Source: Azoarcus sp031555955 | GTDB taxonomy: Bacteria > Pseudomonadota > Gammaproteobacteria > Burkholderiales > Rhodocyclaceae | NCBI GenBank assembly: GCA_031555955.1 | Contig: JAVBTY010000115.1 | Span: 1-17,805 of the forward strand | Direction of reading: 5' to 3' | Length of the DNA stretch: 17,805 nucleotides | Part shown: piece after piece, positions 1 to 5,631 of the stretch | How positions within the stretch are numbered: position 1 is the first letter of the stretch | How the letters are laid out: each line of letters starts with the position of its first letter | Position numbers and translations under genes: made by a program | The notes under the pieces: model-generated | Seen by the model: only the letters and a program-made list of their open reading frames with translations | What the model was told of the DNA's origin: nothing | Database searches by the model: none

Positions 1-1
1 C

Positions 2-733
2 CCGACCTTCGACATCGAAGGCATCGACGCCGCGCACAAGGCGACGATCATGAGCGCGATCGCTTTCGGCATCCCGATGCAGTTCGACAGAGCCTATGTC
101 GAAGGCATCTCCAGACTGGAAGCGTCCGACATCACCTACGCGGAACAGCTCGGCTATCGCATCAAGCTGCTCGGCATTGCGAGAAAACGCGCGGAAGGCG
201 TCGAACTGCGTGTGCATCCGACGCTGATCCCGGAAAAACGCCTCATCGCCAACGTCGAAGGCGCGATGAACGCCGTGCTGGTGCAGGGCGATGCGGTCGG
301 CGCCACGCTGTACTACGGCAAGGGCGCAGGCGCGGAGCCGACCGCCTCCGCGGTCATCGCCGACCTGGTTGACGTCACCCGCCTGCACACCGCCGATCCC
401 GAGCACCGCGTGCCGCATCTGGCCTTCCAGCCCGACCAGGTGCGCGACGTGGCCGTGCTGCCCATCGAGGACGTCATCACCTCCTACTACCTGCGCATGC
501 GCGTTGAAGACAAGCCCGGCGTGCTCGCCGACATCACCCGCATCCTGGCGGACAGCGACATCTCGATCGACGCCATGATCCAGAAAGAACCGGGCGAGGA
601 CGAACCACAGACCGACATCATCATCCTCACTCACCAGACCGTGGAAAGAAACGCCAACGCGGCGATTGCCCGGATCGAGGCCTTGCCGGTAGTAAGCGGC
701 AAGGTGACGAAACTGCGTCTGGAAACCCTTTAA
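2..733 (+). CDS. hom: Homoserine dehydrogenase, C-terminal part (5' end outside window)
   Basis: The enzyme reduces aspartate-4-semialdehyde to homoserine with NAD(P)H, the branch point toward threonine and methionine in the cytoplasm. The reading frame is open from base 2, so the start and the NAD-binding Rossmann domain lie upstream. The 243 visible residues begin with the family signature DIEGIDAAHKATIMSAIAFG of the catalytic domain. They end with an ACT regulatory domain (about bases 480-720, around YYLRMRVEDKPGVLADITRI), which in this family binds threonine for feedback inhibition. The C-terminus is complete (TAA at 731-733). thrC, often the next gene in betaproteobacteria, does not follow; an NlpC/P60 gene does, after 53 bases. 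Identification is secure from the catalytic segment plus ACT arrangement. Confidence 0.95.
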   Translation, partial: PTFDIEGIDAAHKATIMSAIAFGIPMQFDRAYVEGISRLEASDITYAEQLGYRIKLLGIARKRAEGVELRVHPTLIPEKRLIANVEGAMNAVLVQGDAVGATLYYGKGAGAEPTASAVIADLVDVTRLHTADPEHRVPHLAFQPDQVRDVAVLPIEDVITSYYLRMRVEDKPGVLADITRILADSDISIDAMIQKEPGEDEPQTDIIILTHQTVERNANAAIARIEALPVVSGKVTKLRLETL

Positions 734-740
734 CCCTCCC

Positions 741-766
741 GTTCCCGCGGTTTACGGCGCGGGAAC
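741..766. repeat. 9-bp perfect inverted repeat bracketing a -35 element
   Basis: GTTCCCGCG (741-749) and CGCGGGAAC (758-766) are exact reverse complements separated by 8 bases. The loop holds the -35-like TTTACG of the following promoter. No T-run follows, so it is not a classical intrinsic terminator for hom. It could be an operator or a weak transcript-end hairpin. Confidence 0.6.
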
Positions 767-779
767 AGGTCCGTATAGT
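751..779 (+). promoter_or_regulatory. Sigma-70-like promoter of the NlpC/P60 gene, probably leaderless
   Basis: TTTACG (751-756), a 17-base spacer and TATAGT (774-779) form a good sigma-70-type promoter. The -10 ends 7 bases before the ATG at 787, so transcription would begin at or next to the start codon. No Shine-Dalgarno sequence lies at a useful distance. Confidence 0.65.
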
Positions 780-786
780 CCCGCCG

Positions 787-1386
787 ATGCGAATTTCCCC
801 CCGGACTCCCGCCCTTCTCTGCGCCCTCGTCCTGGCCGCCGCCGCTCCGCTGGCGGCCCATGCCACGGAAACGCTCCCTCCCGGCTGGGAGAACCTGTTC
901 GGGCAACCGTCCGCCGCCGCACCTCCTGCGGACGGGCCGGGCGAAAAGAACGCGAACGCCCCGGATATTTCAGACGACACCAGCATAACCACGGCGCAGA
1001 GCCTGATCAGCCAGGGGATGGAGTATCTCGGCATCCGCTACCGTTTTGGCGGCACGTCGCCAGAAACCGGGCTGGATTGCAGCGGGCTGGTGCGCAACGT
1101 GTTCCGCAACGCGCTCGGTCTGGACCTTCCCAGAACCGCGCGTGAAATGTCATCGCTGGGCGACAGGGTGACACGCCAGGATCTCAAGCCCGGCGACCTC
1201 GTGTTTTTCAACACCATGCGCCGCGCCTTCTCCCACGTCGGCATCTACGTCGGGGACGGCCAGTTTCTGCATTCCGCCACGCGCGGCGGCGGCGTACGGA
1301 TCGGCGATCTTTCCGACCGTTACTGGTCCAGACGCTTCAGCGGCGCGCGTCGGCTACTGGACGAAAATACTGCATCGGGTAGCTGA
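787..1386 (+). CDS. Secreted NlpC/P60-family peptidoglycan endopeptidase
   Basis: A 199-residue cell-wall hydrolase. Residues 1-26 form a signal peptide: basic start, hydrophobic core LLCALVLAAAAPLAA, cleavage likely after AHA. A short Pro/Ala-rich linker (about 35-60) leads into the NlpC/P60 domain (about 70-190). The catalytic cysteine is Cys98 in the motif GLDCSGLV, the catalytic histidine is His150 in FSHVGIYVG, and His162 in FLHSAT fits the third position. Family members cleave D-Glu to diamino-acid bonds in peptidoglycan stems; periplasmic action is inferred from the signal peptide. Domain architecture is the minimal form with no SH3 or LysM module. The start is supported by the signal peptide and by a promoter ending 7 bases upstream, although no ribosome binding site is visible. 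It is probably monocistronic, since the next genes run on the opposite strand. Confidence 0.92.
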   Translation: MRISPRTPALLCALVLAAAAPLAAHATETLPPGWENLFGQPSAAAPPADGPGEKNANAPDISDDTSITTAQSLISQGMEYLGIRYRFGGTSPETGLDCSGLVRNVFRNALGLDLPRTAREMSSLGDRVTRQDLKPGDLVFFNTMRRAFSHVGIYVGDGQFLHSATRGGGVRIGDLSDRYWSRRFSGARRLLDENTASGS

Positions 1387-1706
1387 CCCCGCACACCTCC
1401 CGCCCCTCTCTGGCGCATATGAGACTCCTTGGGAGCCACGGCCCCATGATTGCCATGTAAAAGGAAAAGGCGATAGCGGAAAACACAGACCAAAGCGCGA
1501 AACTTCACCGGTCGGCTCTGCGCCCGCCCAGCCAGTTCCGCCATATCGCAACCCGGCACGAACGGATTCAGTATCTGCCGGAACCTGTACCGCCGGATAC
1601 CGCGGCGGCGGCCTGAATACGCCAGGGGAAACGTCCATGTTCTACCCCGGTGCAAAACAGCCTGGAGCCGGAACGGCCCCAGACTTTTCGTGCAATCCCG
1701 CTGTTC
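1387..1706. other. 320-bp intergenic stretch between converging transcripts
   Basis: It lies between the stop of the NlpC/P60 gene (plus) and the stop of the last Roadblock gene (minus). Short open frames occur on both strands, but none shows a recognisable domain or ribosome binding site. I see no convincing terminator for the NlpC gene, no repeat and no RNA gene here. Confidence 0.5.
1654..1680 (-). terminator. Possible weak terminator of the Roadblock operon
   Basis: On the minus strand a 7-bp stem with one G-U pair (bases 1680-1674 with 1670-1664, loop of 3) is followed six bases later by only four Ts (1657-1654). It sits 27 bases past the stop of the last operon gene, which is the right place, but the T-tract is short and displaced. 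Confidence 0.25.
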
Positions 1707-2066
1707 TCAAAGAACGAAGGCCGACTCGACATCCAGCACCTTGCGCCGCGCCAGCGCCAGATTGGAGCGTGCACGGTCAAGCACCAGATAAAAGAACAGG
1801 CCCGGCTTGCTGGCGATCGGTCGGATGATGTGGTACTGCTTGCCCAGTGAAATCAGGATGTCTTCGATCTCATCCTTGAGCCCAAGACTTTGCATCGTCT
1901 TCAGCTTTGCACGCACCACTTCGGTGTTTCCCGCCGCTGCGGCCTCGATATCAACGCCCTGCCCCTGAGAACCCAGCAACATGCCACTGGAGCTATCCAC
2001 CAGCGAAACAACCTGCGCGCCATCGATTTGCATCAATGCAGCCAGCGATTCATTCAGATTACTCAT
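1707..2066 (-). CDS. Roadblock/LC7 domain protein (second copy in operon)
   Basis: A 119-residue cytoplasmic protein consisting of one Roadblock/LC7 (MglB-like) fold. The segment AQVVSLVDSSSGMLLG matches the first beta-hairpin of the fold, followed by a helical stretch (about 40-70) and the later strands ISLGKQYHIIRPI and GLFFYLVLDR. Roadblock proteins form dimers that bind and regulate small Ras-like GTPases; MglB activates MglA. Here the likely partner is the GTPase two genes upstream; this is inferred from linkage. The ATG at 2066 has a good ribosome binding site (AAGGGAA, 5 bases away). It is the last gene of the four-gene operon, 71 bases after the other Roadblock gene. It is only distantly similar to that one, so the two are probably not a recent duplication. 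Confidence 0.82.
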   Translation of the reverse strand: MSNLNESLAALMQIDGAQVVSLVDSSSGMLLGSQGQGVDIEAAAAGNTEVVRAKLKTMQSLGLKDEIEDILISLGKQYHIIRPIASKPGLFFYLVLDRARSNLALARRKVLDVESAFVL

Positions 2067-2137
2067 TTGATTCCCTTTCCTGATTTGTTAAAAACTCTCC
2101 CTTAACGCGGGATCCGGTCACTCTGGTTACTGCCGCC

Positions 2138-2542
2138 TCATCGCCGCAAGGCTTCTTCAATTCCATGCGCGCATTCGCGCGCCGTCCACAATAAATTCCC
2201 CAGCACTATTGCCTTGCTGGATGCAAATGCCAGCACAAACTCATGGGAACCGGACTGCAGCTTGCGCAGGATCATTTGCAGATCTTTAAAATCCATCACT
2301 GCGGTATCGAGTTCCGCTGCGCCAAGCTCCTTTCCCGCGGCCTCATTCAGTGCGCTCATTGAGCTGGCCATCGCCGCAAATTTTTCCGCCAGATCAGGCA
2401 CGCTGTTTTTACTTCCCGCCGACGCCAGCTGAAATCCGTCTGTACTTGCCAGCAATGCCAGCTGGACATCACCCGCACGGCTGCAAATGCCGTCCAGTAT
2501 CTTCTGCACCACCGCCAGTTGCGCTCCCGACAAATGCTCCAT
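2138..2542 (-). CDS. Roadblock/LC7 domain protein (first copy in operon)
   Basis: A 134-residue single-domain Roadblock/LC7 protein. The typical pattern is visible: an N-terminal helix (LAVVQKILDGICSRAG), strands around VQLALLASTDGFQLASAG, a long central helix (DLAEKFAAMASSMSALNEAA) and the late strands LDTAVMDFKDLQMILRKL and HEFVLAFASS. Such proteins act as GTPase-binding or GTPase-activating dimers. The frame can open at a TTG (2560) or at ATGs at 2551 and 2542. I chose 2542 because the purine-rich AAGGGG then sits 9 bases upstream, whereas it touches or overlaps the earlier starts. It lies 51 bases after the GTPase gene and is very probably co-transcribed with it. Whether the two Roadblock proteins form homo- or heterodimers cannot be told from sequence. 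Confidence 0.82.
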   Translation of the reverse strand: MEHLSGAQLAVVQKILDGICSRAGDVQLALLASTDGFQLASAGSKNSVPDLAEKFAAMASSMSALNEAAGKELGAAELDTAVMDFKDLQMILRKLQSGSHEFVLAFASSKAIVLGNLLWTARECAHGIEEALRR

Positions 2543-2593
2543 GCGCCCCATCCCCTTCAAGACTTCAATGGCGAAATAAAAAGTTTTTGTGTT

Positions 2594-3136
2594 TTATTGA
2601 TAATTACCTTCAGCGACTTCGATCTGCGTAAACAGCGCATCGAGCAGCAACATGACCCCCTTTTTCTGCCGGACATCCACGGAAAAAACCGGGATGGAAA
2701 AGTCCCGCTTCCTCAGGGATTCAATATAAATATTCAGCGCATCATGCTGCTCCGGCAGGCGCCCCACACCCAGTACCGCTCGCCCGCTTGCCAGAATGCC
2801 CGCAAACGCATCAAAAAAAATTTCAAGTTCCGCCAATGGATCGGGCCGCGAGGCATCCGCCAGAAACACGACTCCCATGGCCCCCTGCTCCAGCATTGGC
2901 CACATGAACCTGAAACGTTTCTGCCCGGGGATGCCGTACAGGCGCAAACGGTCGCCCGATGGCAATGTGATACGGCCATAATCAAGCGTTACGGTTGTCA
3001 GCGCCTTGTCGAAGGATTTTTTATCGCTGTTTGCGACATCCGTCGACACCGGAGGTATTTCACTGATCGCGGTAATGGCCGTCGTTTTCCCCGCGCCCAT
3101 CCCTCCGGCAAAAAGCAGTTTGTATTCCTGAGCCAT
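2594..3136 (-). CDS. Small Ras-like GTPase, MglA/COG2229 type, with divergent G4 motif
   Basis: A 180-residue soluble GTPase of the bacterial family related to MglA and Arf/SRPRB. The P-loop is residues 11-19 (GGMGAGKTT). The switch I region includes ISEIPPVSTDVAN and Thr47/Thr48. Switch II is LYGIPGQKRF (66-75), where the aspartate of the usual DxxG is replaced by Gly68; as I recall COG2229 relatives, they also carry a YGTPGQ-type sequence here. The strand GVVFLADASRPDP (88-100) is typical. The guanine-specificity motif (NKxD, or TxxD in relatives) should lie near 122-127, but the sequence there is LGVGRL, so nucleotide specificity may be altered. The ATG at 3136 follows GGGAA by 5 bases; a GTG directly before it is an alternative. 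It starts 14 bases after the 402-aa gene and precedes two Roadblock genes, so a GTPase/GAP pairing is inferred. Confidence 0.85.
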   Translation of the reverse strand: MAQEYKLLFAGGMGAGKTTAITAISEIPPVSTDVANSDKKSFDKALTTVTLDYGRITLPSGDRLRLYGIPGQKRFRFMWPMLEQGAMGVVFLADASRPDPLAELEIFFDAFAGILASGRAVLGVGRLPEQHDALNIYIESLRKRDFSIPVFSVDVRQKKGVMLLLDALFTQIEVAEGNYQ

Positions 3137-3150
3137 CACTATTCCCGCGA

Positions 3151-4359
3151 TTAGAATCCCAGCACTTTGCGCAGGCTGCGCACCACCGCGCTAAAACCCT
3201 TTTTCCCCGCCTGATTATTTTCAGCTTCGGCAGCCGTAATGGACGGCTGCATTTGCATTTCTCCGGAAGGCTGCCTGCAATGCAGCCAGCCGCACAGCCA
3301 GCAGGCGCCCAGCAGGTACGACAGATCCGCCTCGCTGGCTTTCGATTCGCGACACAGATCCGGTAACGATCGCGGCTGCTGTGTCAGCAGCGCCGTCGCC
3401 AGCAGAACACCGGGGCGAGAAGAAAATTGCGGCAATACGCCAAAATCAGGCCAGCGTTTCAGGTGCAGTTCCGATTGTTCCGGAATTGCAAGGGTTGCAA
3501 GATCGCGGCAAAAAAAACCGGCAAACCGCCATGCGAAAAGATCGGTTTCTATTTCAACCAGCCTGTCACCCGGTTCCAGCAACGGCCCCCCGTCCGGCGC
3601 CGGTTTCCAGCGGAAAATCTCCGCGCGGGGAGAAGCGCCACTCTCAAGCATGAAACAGGACGACACCCAGGCTTTTGTCTGTTTGCCGCGCAGGCGTGCT
3701 ATCCACCCCCGGGAATCAAACAGATCCGCATCCTGCCCCTGGCCGCCATCCTGCAAAAATGCCACCAGGGCGCCCACCGTCGGCAGCCGCCCTCCCATTG
3801 GCGGCAGATCAGCCGGATGCGAAGCATGCGGCGGATTCAGATACGTCATTGCCCTGTCTGGCGCCCCCGCCTGACGCAAGGACTCCGGTACAGTCCGCTT
3901 CTGTACGGTTTGCGATGGAAATGACGAAATCCGAACATCCTCCTCTGCCATGCCTCCTGCGGAAACCTTTACCGCCTCAGCGGGAAATCGCGCCAAAAAA
4001 GCAGCCGTCCCGAAAGAAAACGTTTCTTCCAGCCGGTTCAGCAATGTCAGCAGTTCCGCGGCCCGAAGGGGATGGTGCAATAGCAGATCGGCATCAGCCG
4101 GAACGGGCTCTCCATCGGGAAAGGCGCAAATGACTTTTGCAAATCCGCCCGCCCTGCGGCATGCGTCCGCAACGGACACATGGGCGATCATGACAGTAAC
4201 GGCTTCCGGCGCCTCTTCCATGCCATCGTGGAAGCCCCAGCTGATATTCCGTCGGCCATCGATAAGCCGCAGCAATGAGCGCACTACAACAATATCCCGC
4301 TCATCAAGCCCCAGGCACACGATACGAACGGAAATCCGGTGCAACGTTTCAGCCCTCAT
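3151..4359 (-). CDS. Uncharacterised 402-aa protein: degenerate receiver-like N-terminus, C-terminal helical tail
   Basis: I do not recognise a named family. Residues about 9-110 have the alternating beta/alpha look of a response-regulator receiver domain (VRIVCLGLDERDIVVVRSLL, VTVMIAHVSVADA, AKVICAFPDG, ADLLLHHPLRAAELLTLLNR). The phosphoacceptor aspartate is not evident: the expected strand ends in MIAHVS. A poorly conserved-looking linker (about 120-190) follows. The middle (190-290) could be a beta-rich domain. Residues 300-362 resemble a small winged-helix fold (KRWPDFGVLPQ, LATALLTQQPRSLPDLCRES, LSYLLGACWLCGWL). The end (386-402) is a basic amphipathic helix, GFSAVVRSLRKVLGF, that could touch a membrane or a partner. 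It is first in the operon with the GTPase and Roadblock genes, so it may be the scaffold or effector of that module (inference). No clear ribosome binding site precedes the ATG. Confidence 0.7.
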   Translation of the reverse strand: MRAETLHRISVRIVCLGLDERDIVVVRSLLRLIDGRRNISWGFHDGMEEAPEAVTVMIAHVSVADACRRAGGFAKVICAFPDGEPVPADADLLLHHPLRAAELLTLLNRLEETFSFGTAAFLARFPAEAVKVSAGGMAEEDVRISSFPSQTVQKRTVPESLRQAGAPDRAMTYLNPPHASHPADLPPMGGRLPTVGALVAFLQDGGQGQDADLFDSRGWIARLRGKQTKAWVSSCFMLESGASPRAEIFRWKPAPDGGPLLEPGDRLVEIETDLFAWRFAGFFCRDLATLAIPEQSELHLKRWPDFGVLPQFSSRPGVLLATALLTQQPRSLPDLCRESKASEADLSYLLGACWLCGWLHCRQPSGEMQMQPSITAAEAENNQAGKKGFSAVVRSLRKVLGF

Positions 4360-4433
4360 TCAGGCAGGGTAAACAGCAGTAACCAGCCAGAAAAATTTCA
4401 CGTATAAAAATTGCACGCATTACTCCTGCCTGA
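4360..4433. repeat. 9-bp inverted repeat flanking the operon leader
   Basis: TCAGGCAGG (4360-4368) and CCTGCCTGA (4425-4433) are exact reverse complements, 56 bases apart. The left arm touches the start codon of the 402-aa gene. The pair could form a long-range stem in the operon leader that buries the start region, or be two sites for one regulator. A TTGACT hexamer (minus strand, about 4470) is a possible -35, but no good -10 accompanies it. Confidence 0.35.
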
Positions 4434-4554
4434 TGTTTATGGAGCACGACCATTCCTGATGGCGCACCTGCCCACAGTCAATCCACCAAAAGTCGACAAC
4501 GCGGCCGCGCCAGGAACACAGGCGTCGCAAACTATATTTAATATTTTTTTGCAA

Positions 4555-4569
4555 CTACCGATTTGGTAG
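4555..4569. promoter_or_regulatory. Putative operator of the downstream XRE regulator
   Basis: CTACC (4555-4559) and GGTAG (4565-4569) form a 5-5-5 inverted repeat just after an AT-rich tract (4529-4550), 57 bases before the regulator's ATG. Position and symmetry suit autoregulation by the XRE protein. No clear -35/-10 pair is visible. Confidence 0.45.
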
Positions 4570-4626
4570 CGCCGAAGCAAGGATAACCCGCAACGATCCC
4601 GTTCTTCAAGCACTCGAAGAAGGACT

Positions 4627-4935
4627 ATGTCGACTCTGTCGAAAAGGATTCGGGAGGCACGGCTTCTCTCAGGGATGTCCCAGGAGCGGCTGGCTATGCA
4701 GATCGGGATAGACCCCGCTTCGGCAAGCACCCGGATGAACCGCTACGAACTAGGCAAAAGGGTTCCAGATCTGGCGCTCGTCGAACGGATTGCCAGGGAA
4801 CTCGGGCTACCCGCAGCGTACTTTTACGCTACCGACGACGACCAGGCCAAACTCCTGAAATGGTTCAGCAGGCTAAGCACGGAAGAACGGAATGAGGTGA
4901 TGCGGAGAGTGGAGGAAAGACTGGGGCAACCGTAA
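4627..4935 (+). CDS. Small XRE-family helix-turn-helix regulator
   Basis: A 102-residue DNA-binding protein of the Cro/CI-like XRE class. The HTH_3 domain covers about residues 3-60: LSKRIREARLLSGMSQERLA, then the recognition region around PASASTRMNRYELGKRVPDL and the closing helices LVERIARELGLPAAYFYA. A short C-terminal helical region (75-100, KLLKWFSRLSTEERNEVMRR) probably serves dimerisation. The ATG is preceded by a good ribosome binding site (GAAGGA). It sits alone, divergent from the Roadblock/GTPase operon (267-bp shared upstream region) and convergent with the DUF2325 gene. An inverted repeat upstream is a candidate autoregulatory site. Its targets are unknown; control of the divergent operon is possible but unproven. 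No phage genes are nearby, so it looks like a resident regulator. Confidence 0.88.
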   Translation: MSTLSKRIREARLLSGMSQERLAMQIGIDPASASTRMNRYELGKRVPDLALVERIARELGLPAAYFYATDDDQAKLLKWFSRLSTEERNEVMRRVEERLGQP

Positions 4936-5171
4936 AGACACGCCGATGCCTTATGCAGGATTGATCCCACAAAACACATACCGAGCCGCCGGACCTCTGA
5001 TTCGCATGTCCTGCCGGTGATTTTCACCGTTGATGACGGCCAGTTTCTCCGCTTATGGCGTCGTAATTCATGAGCACCTGCTGCCGCCGCAGGCAGACCG
5101 CACCCGGCACGGACCGCCCGGCCAGATGGAATCTGGCTGCCTTTGCATCTTCCGCCGCAATCCCATCGCTG
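4936..5171. other. 236-bp intergenic stretch between convergent genes
   Basis: It contains no convincing gene. A perfect 6-3-6 hairpin (5015-5029, CGGTGA-TTT-TCACCG) lies in it but has no following T-run. Short frames on both strands have neither ribosome binding site nor recognisable sequence. Confidence 0.45.
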
Positions 5172-5501
5172 CTAACCCTTCTTTCTGCAGGCGGCGGGGC
5201 ATGTGCCGCAGTTTGCGCCAATCCGCTTCCCCAGCGCCTGCTGCAGCGCGCACACCGAACGGCGGCAGCACACCAGCATCACCTCTTCACGGCTCGCCGC
5301 CTCGCGGAAACGCTGCATCACGTTGTGTCCCAGAAAATCCGTGAACAGGATCACCATCTGGATTCCCGATGGCAGCGGCGCGCTGCGGCGCTGGTGATTG
5401 CTGTCCCGCCCGCTGACGTGCGCGGCGATGCTGATGCCAAACTCTTTCAGGACATCAGGGATATTTCCAAGCCTGTCGGCGCCAACGATGAGAGCATTCA
5501 T
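5172..5501 (-). CDS. DUF2325-family Cys-rich protein, likely Fur-controlled
   Basis: A 109-residue protein I assign to the DUF2325 family from its start (MNALIVGADRLGNIPDVLKE), the central strand MVILFTDFLGHNVMQRF and the ending. The fold looks like a small Rossmann-type beta/alpha unit. Six cysteines cluster toward the C-terminus: Cys78-Cys79, Cys84, and a C-x2-C-x3-C set at 98, 101 and 105, suggesting metal or Fe-S binding (inference). Its biochemical role is not established as far as I know. The ATG at 5501 has AGAGGA 4 bases upstream; a longer frame to 5600 exists but would span the promoter and Fur box. It diverges from the ferric-iron binding protein gene. A Fur-box candidate lies 13 bases upstream of its start, overlapping the predicted transcription start, so iron repression is likely. 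Confidence 0.8.
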   Translation of the reverse strand: MNALIVGADRLGNIPDVLKEFGISIAAHVSGRDSNHQRRSAPLPSGIQMVILFTDFLGHNVMQRFREAASREEVMLVCCRRSVCALQQALGKRIGANCGTCPAACRKKG

Positions 5502-5514
5502 GACATCCTCTGGT

Positions 5515-5529
5515 TGAGAACAATTCTCA
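5515..5529. promoter_or_regulatory. Fur box candidate
   Basis: TGAGAACAATTCTCA is a perfect 6-3-6 palindrome matching the Fur 7-1-7 consensus TGATAATNATTATCA at 12 of 14 defined positions. It overlaps the predicted start of transcription toward DUF2325. It lies about 60-75 bases upstream of the predicted fbpA transcription start. Confidence 0.72.
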
Positions 5530-5532
5530 TCA

Positions 5533-5561
5533 ATAATGGCTCTAATAGGAATTATTTGCAA
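5533..5561 (-). promoter_or_regulatory. Predicted promoter of the DUF2325 gene
   Basis: On the minus strand TTGCAA (5561-5556), a 17-base spacer and CATTAT (5538-5533) form a sigma-70-type promoter. The Fur box begins 3 bases past the -10, so Fur binding would block initiation. The -35 hexamer is its own reverse complement and is also used by the divergent promoter. Confidence 0.5.
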
Positions 5562-5584
5562 CTGCAAATTTGTCTCGTTAATAT
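5556..5584 (+). promoter_or_regulatory. Predicted promoter of fbpA, sharing its -35 with the divergent promoter
   Basis: TTGCAA (5556-5561), a 17-base spacer and TAATAT (5579-5584) make a good sigma-70 match and predict a leader of about 40 bases. A perfect 7-2-7 palindrome, ATTTGCA-AC-TGCAAAT (5554-5569), covers the -35 and may be a second regulator site. Confidence 0.5.
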
Positions 5585-5631
5585 CCTCTCCTTGCTGCAA
5601 TCCGACTCACACCGAAGAGGCCATTCCCACA

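Noticed and set aside
2519..3154. 211-codon plus-strand frame antisense to the GTPase
   Set aside because: The minus-strand GTPase with an intact P-loop explains this DNA. The frame lacks any start signal or recognisable domain.
3239..3874. Several overlapping plus-strand frames within the 402-aa gene (3239-4372)
   Set aside because: They overlap each other in different frames and contain no recognisable domain. The minus-strand frame is continuous, sits tightly against the GTPase gene, and has a folded-protein-like composition.
4946..5020. Tiny open frame (24 codons, starting MPYAGLIPQN) after the first XRE gene
   Set aside because: No ribosome binding site, no similarity I recognise, and the surrounding 236 bp have stops in all frames.
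5015..5029. CGGTGA-TTT-TCACCG hairpin as a terminator for the first XRE gene
   Set aside because: The 6-bp stem has no following T-run on either strand.
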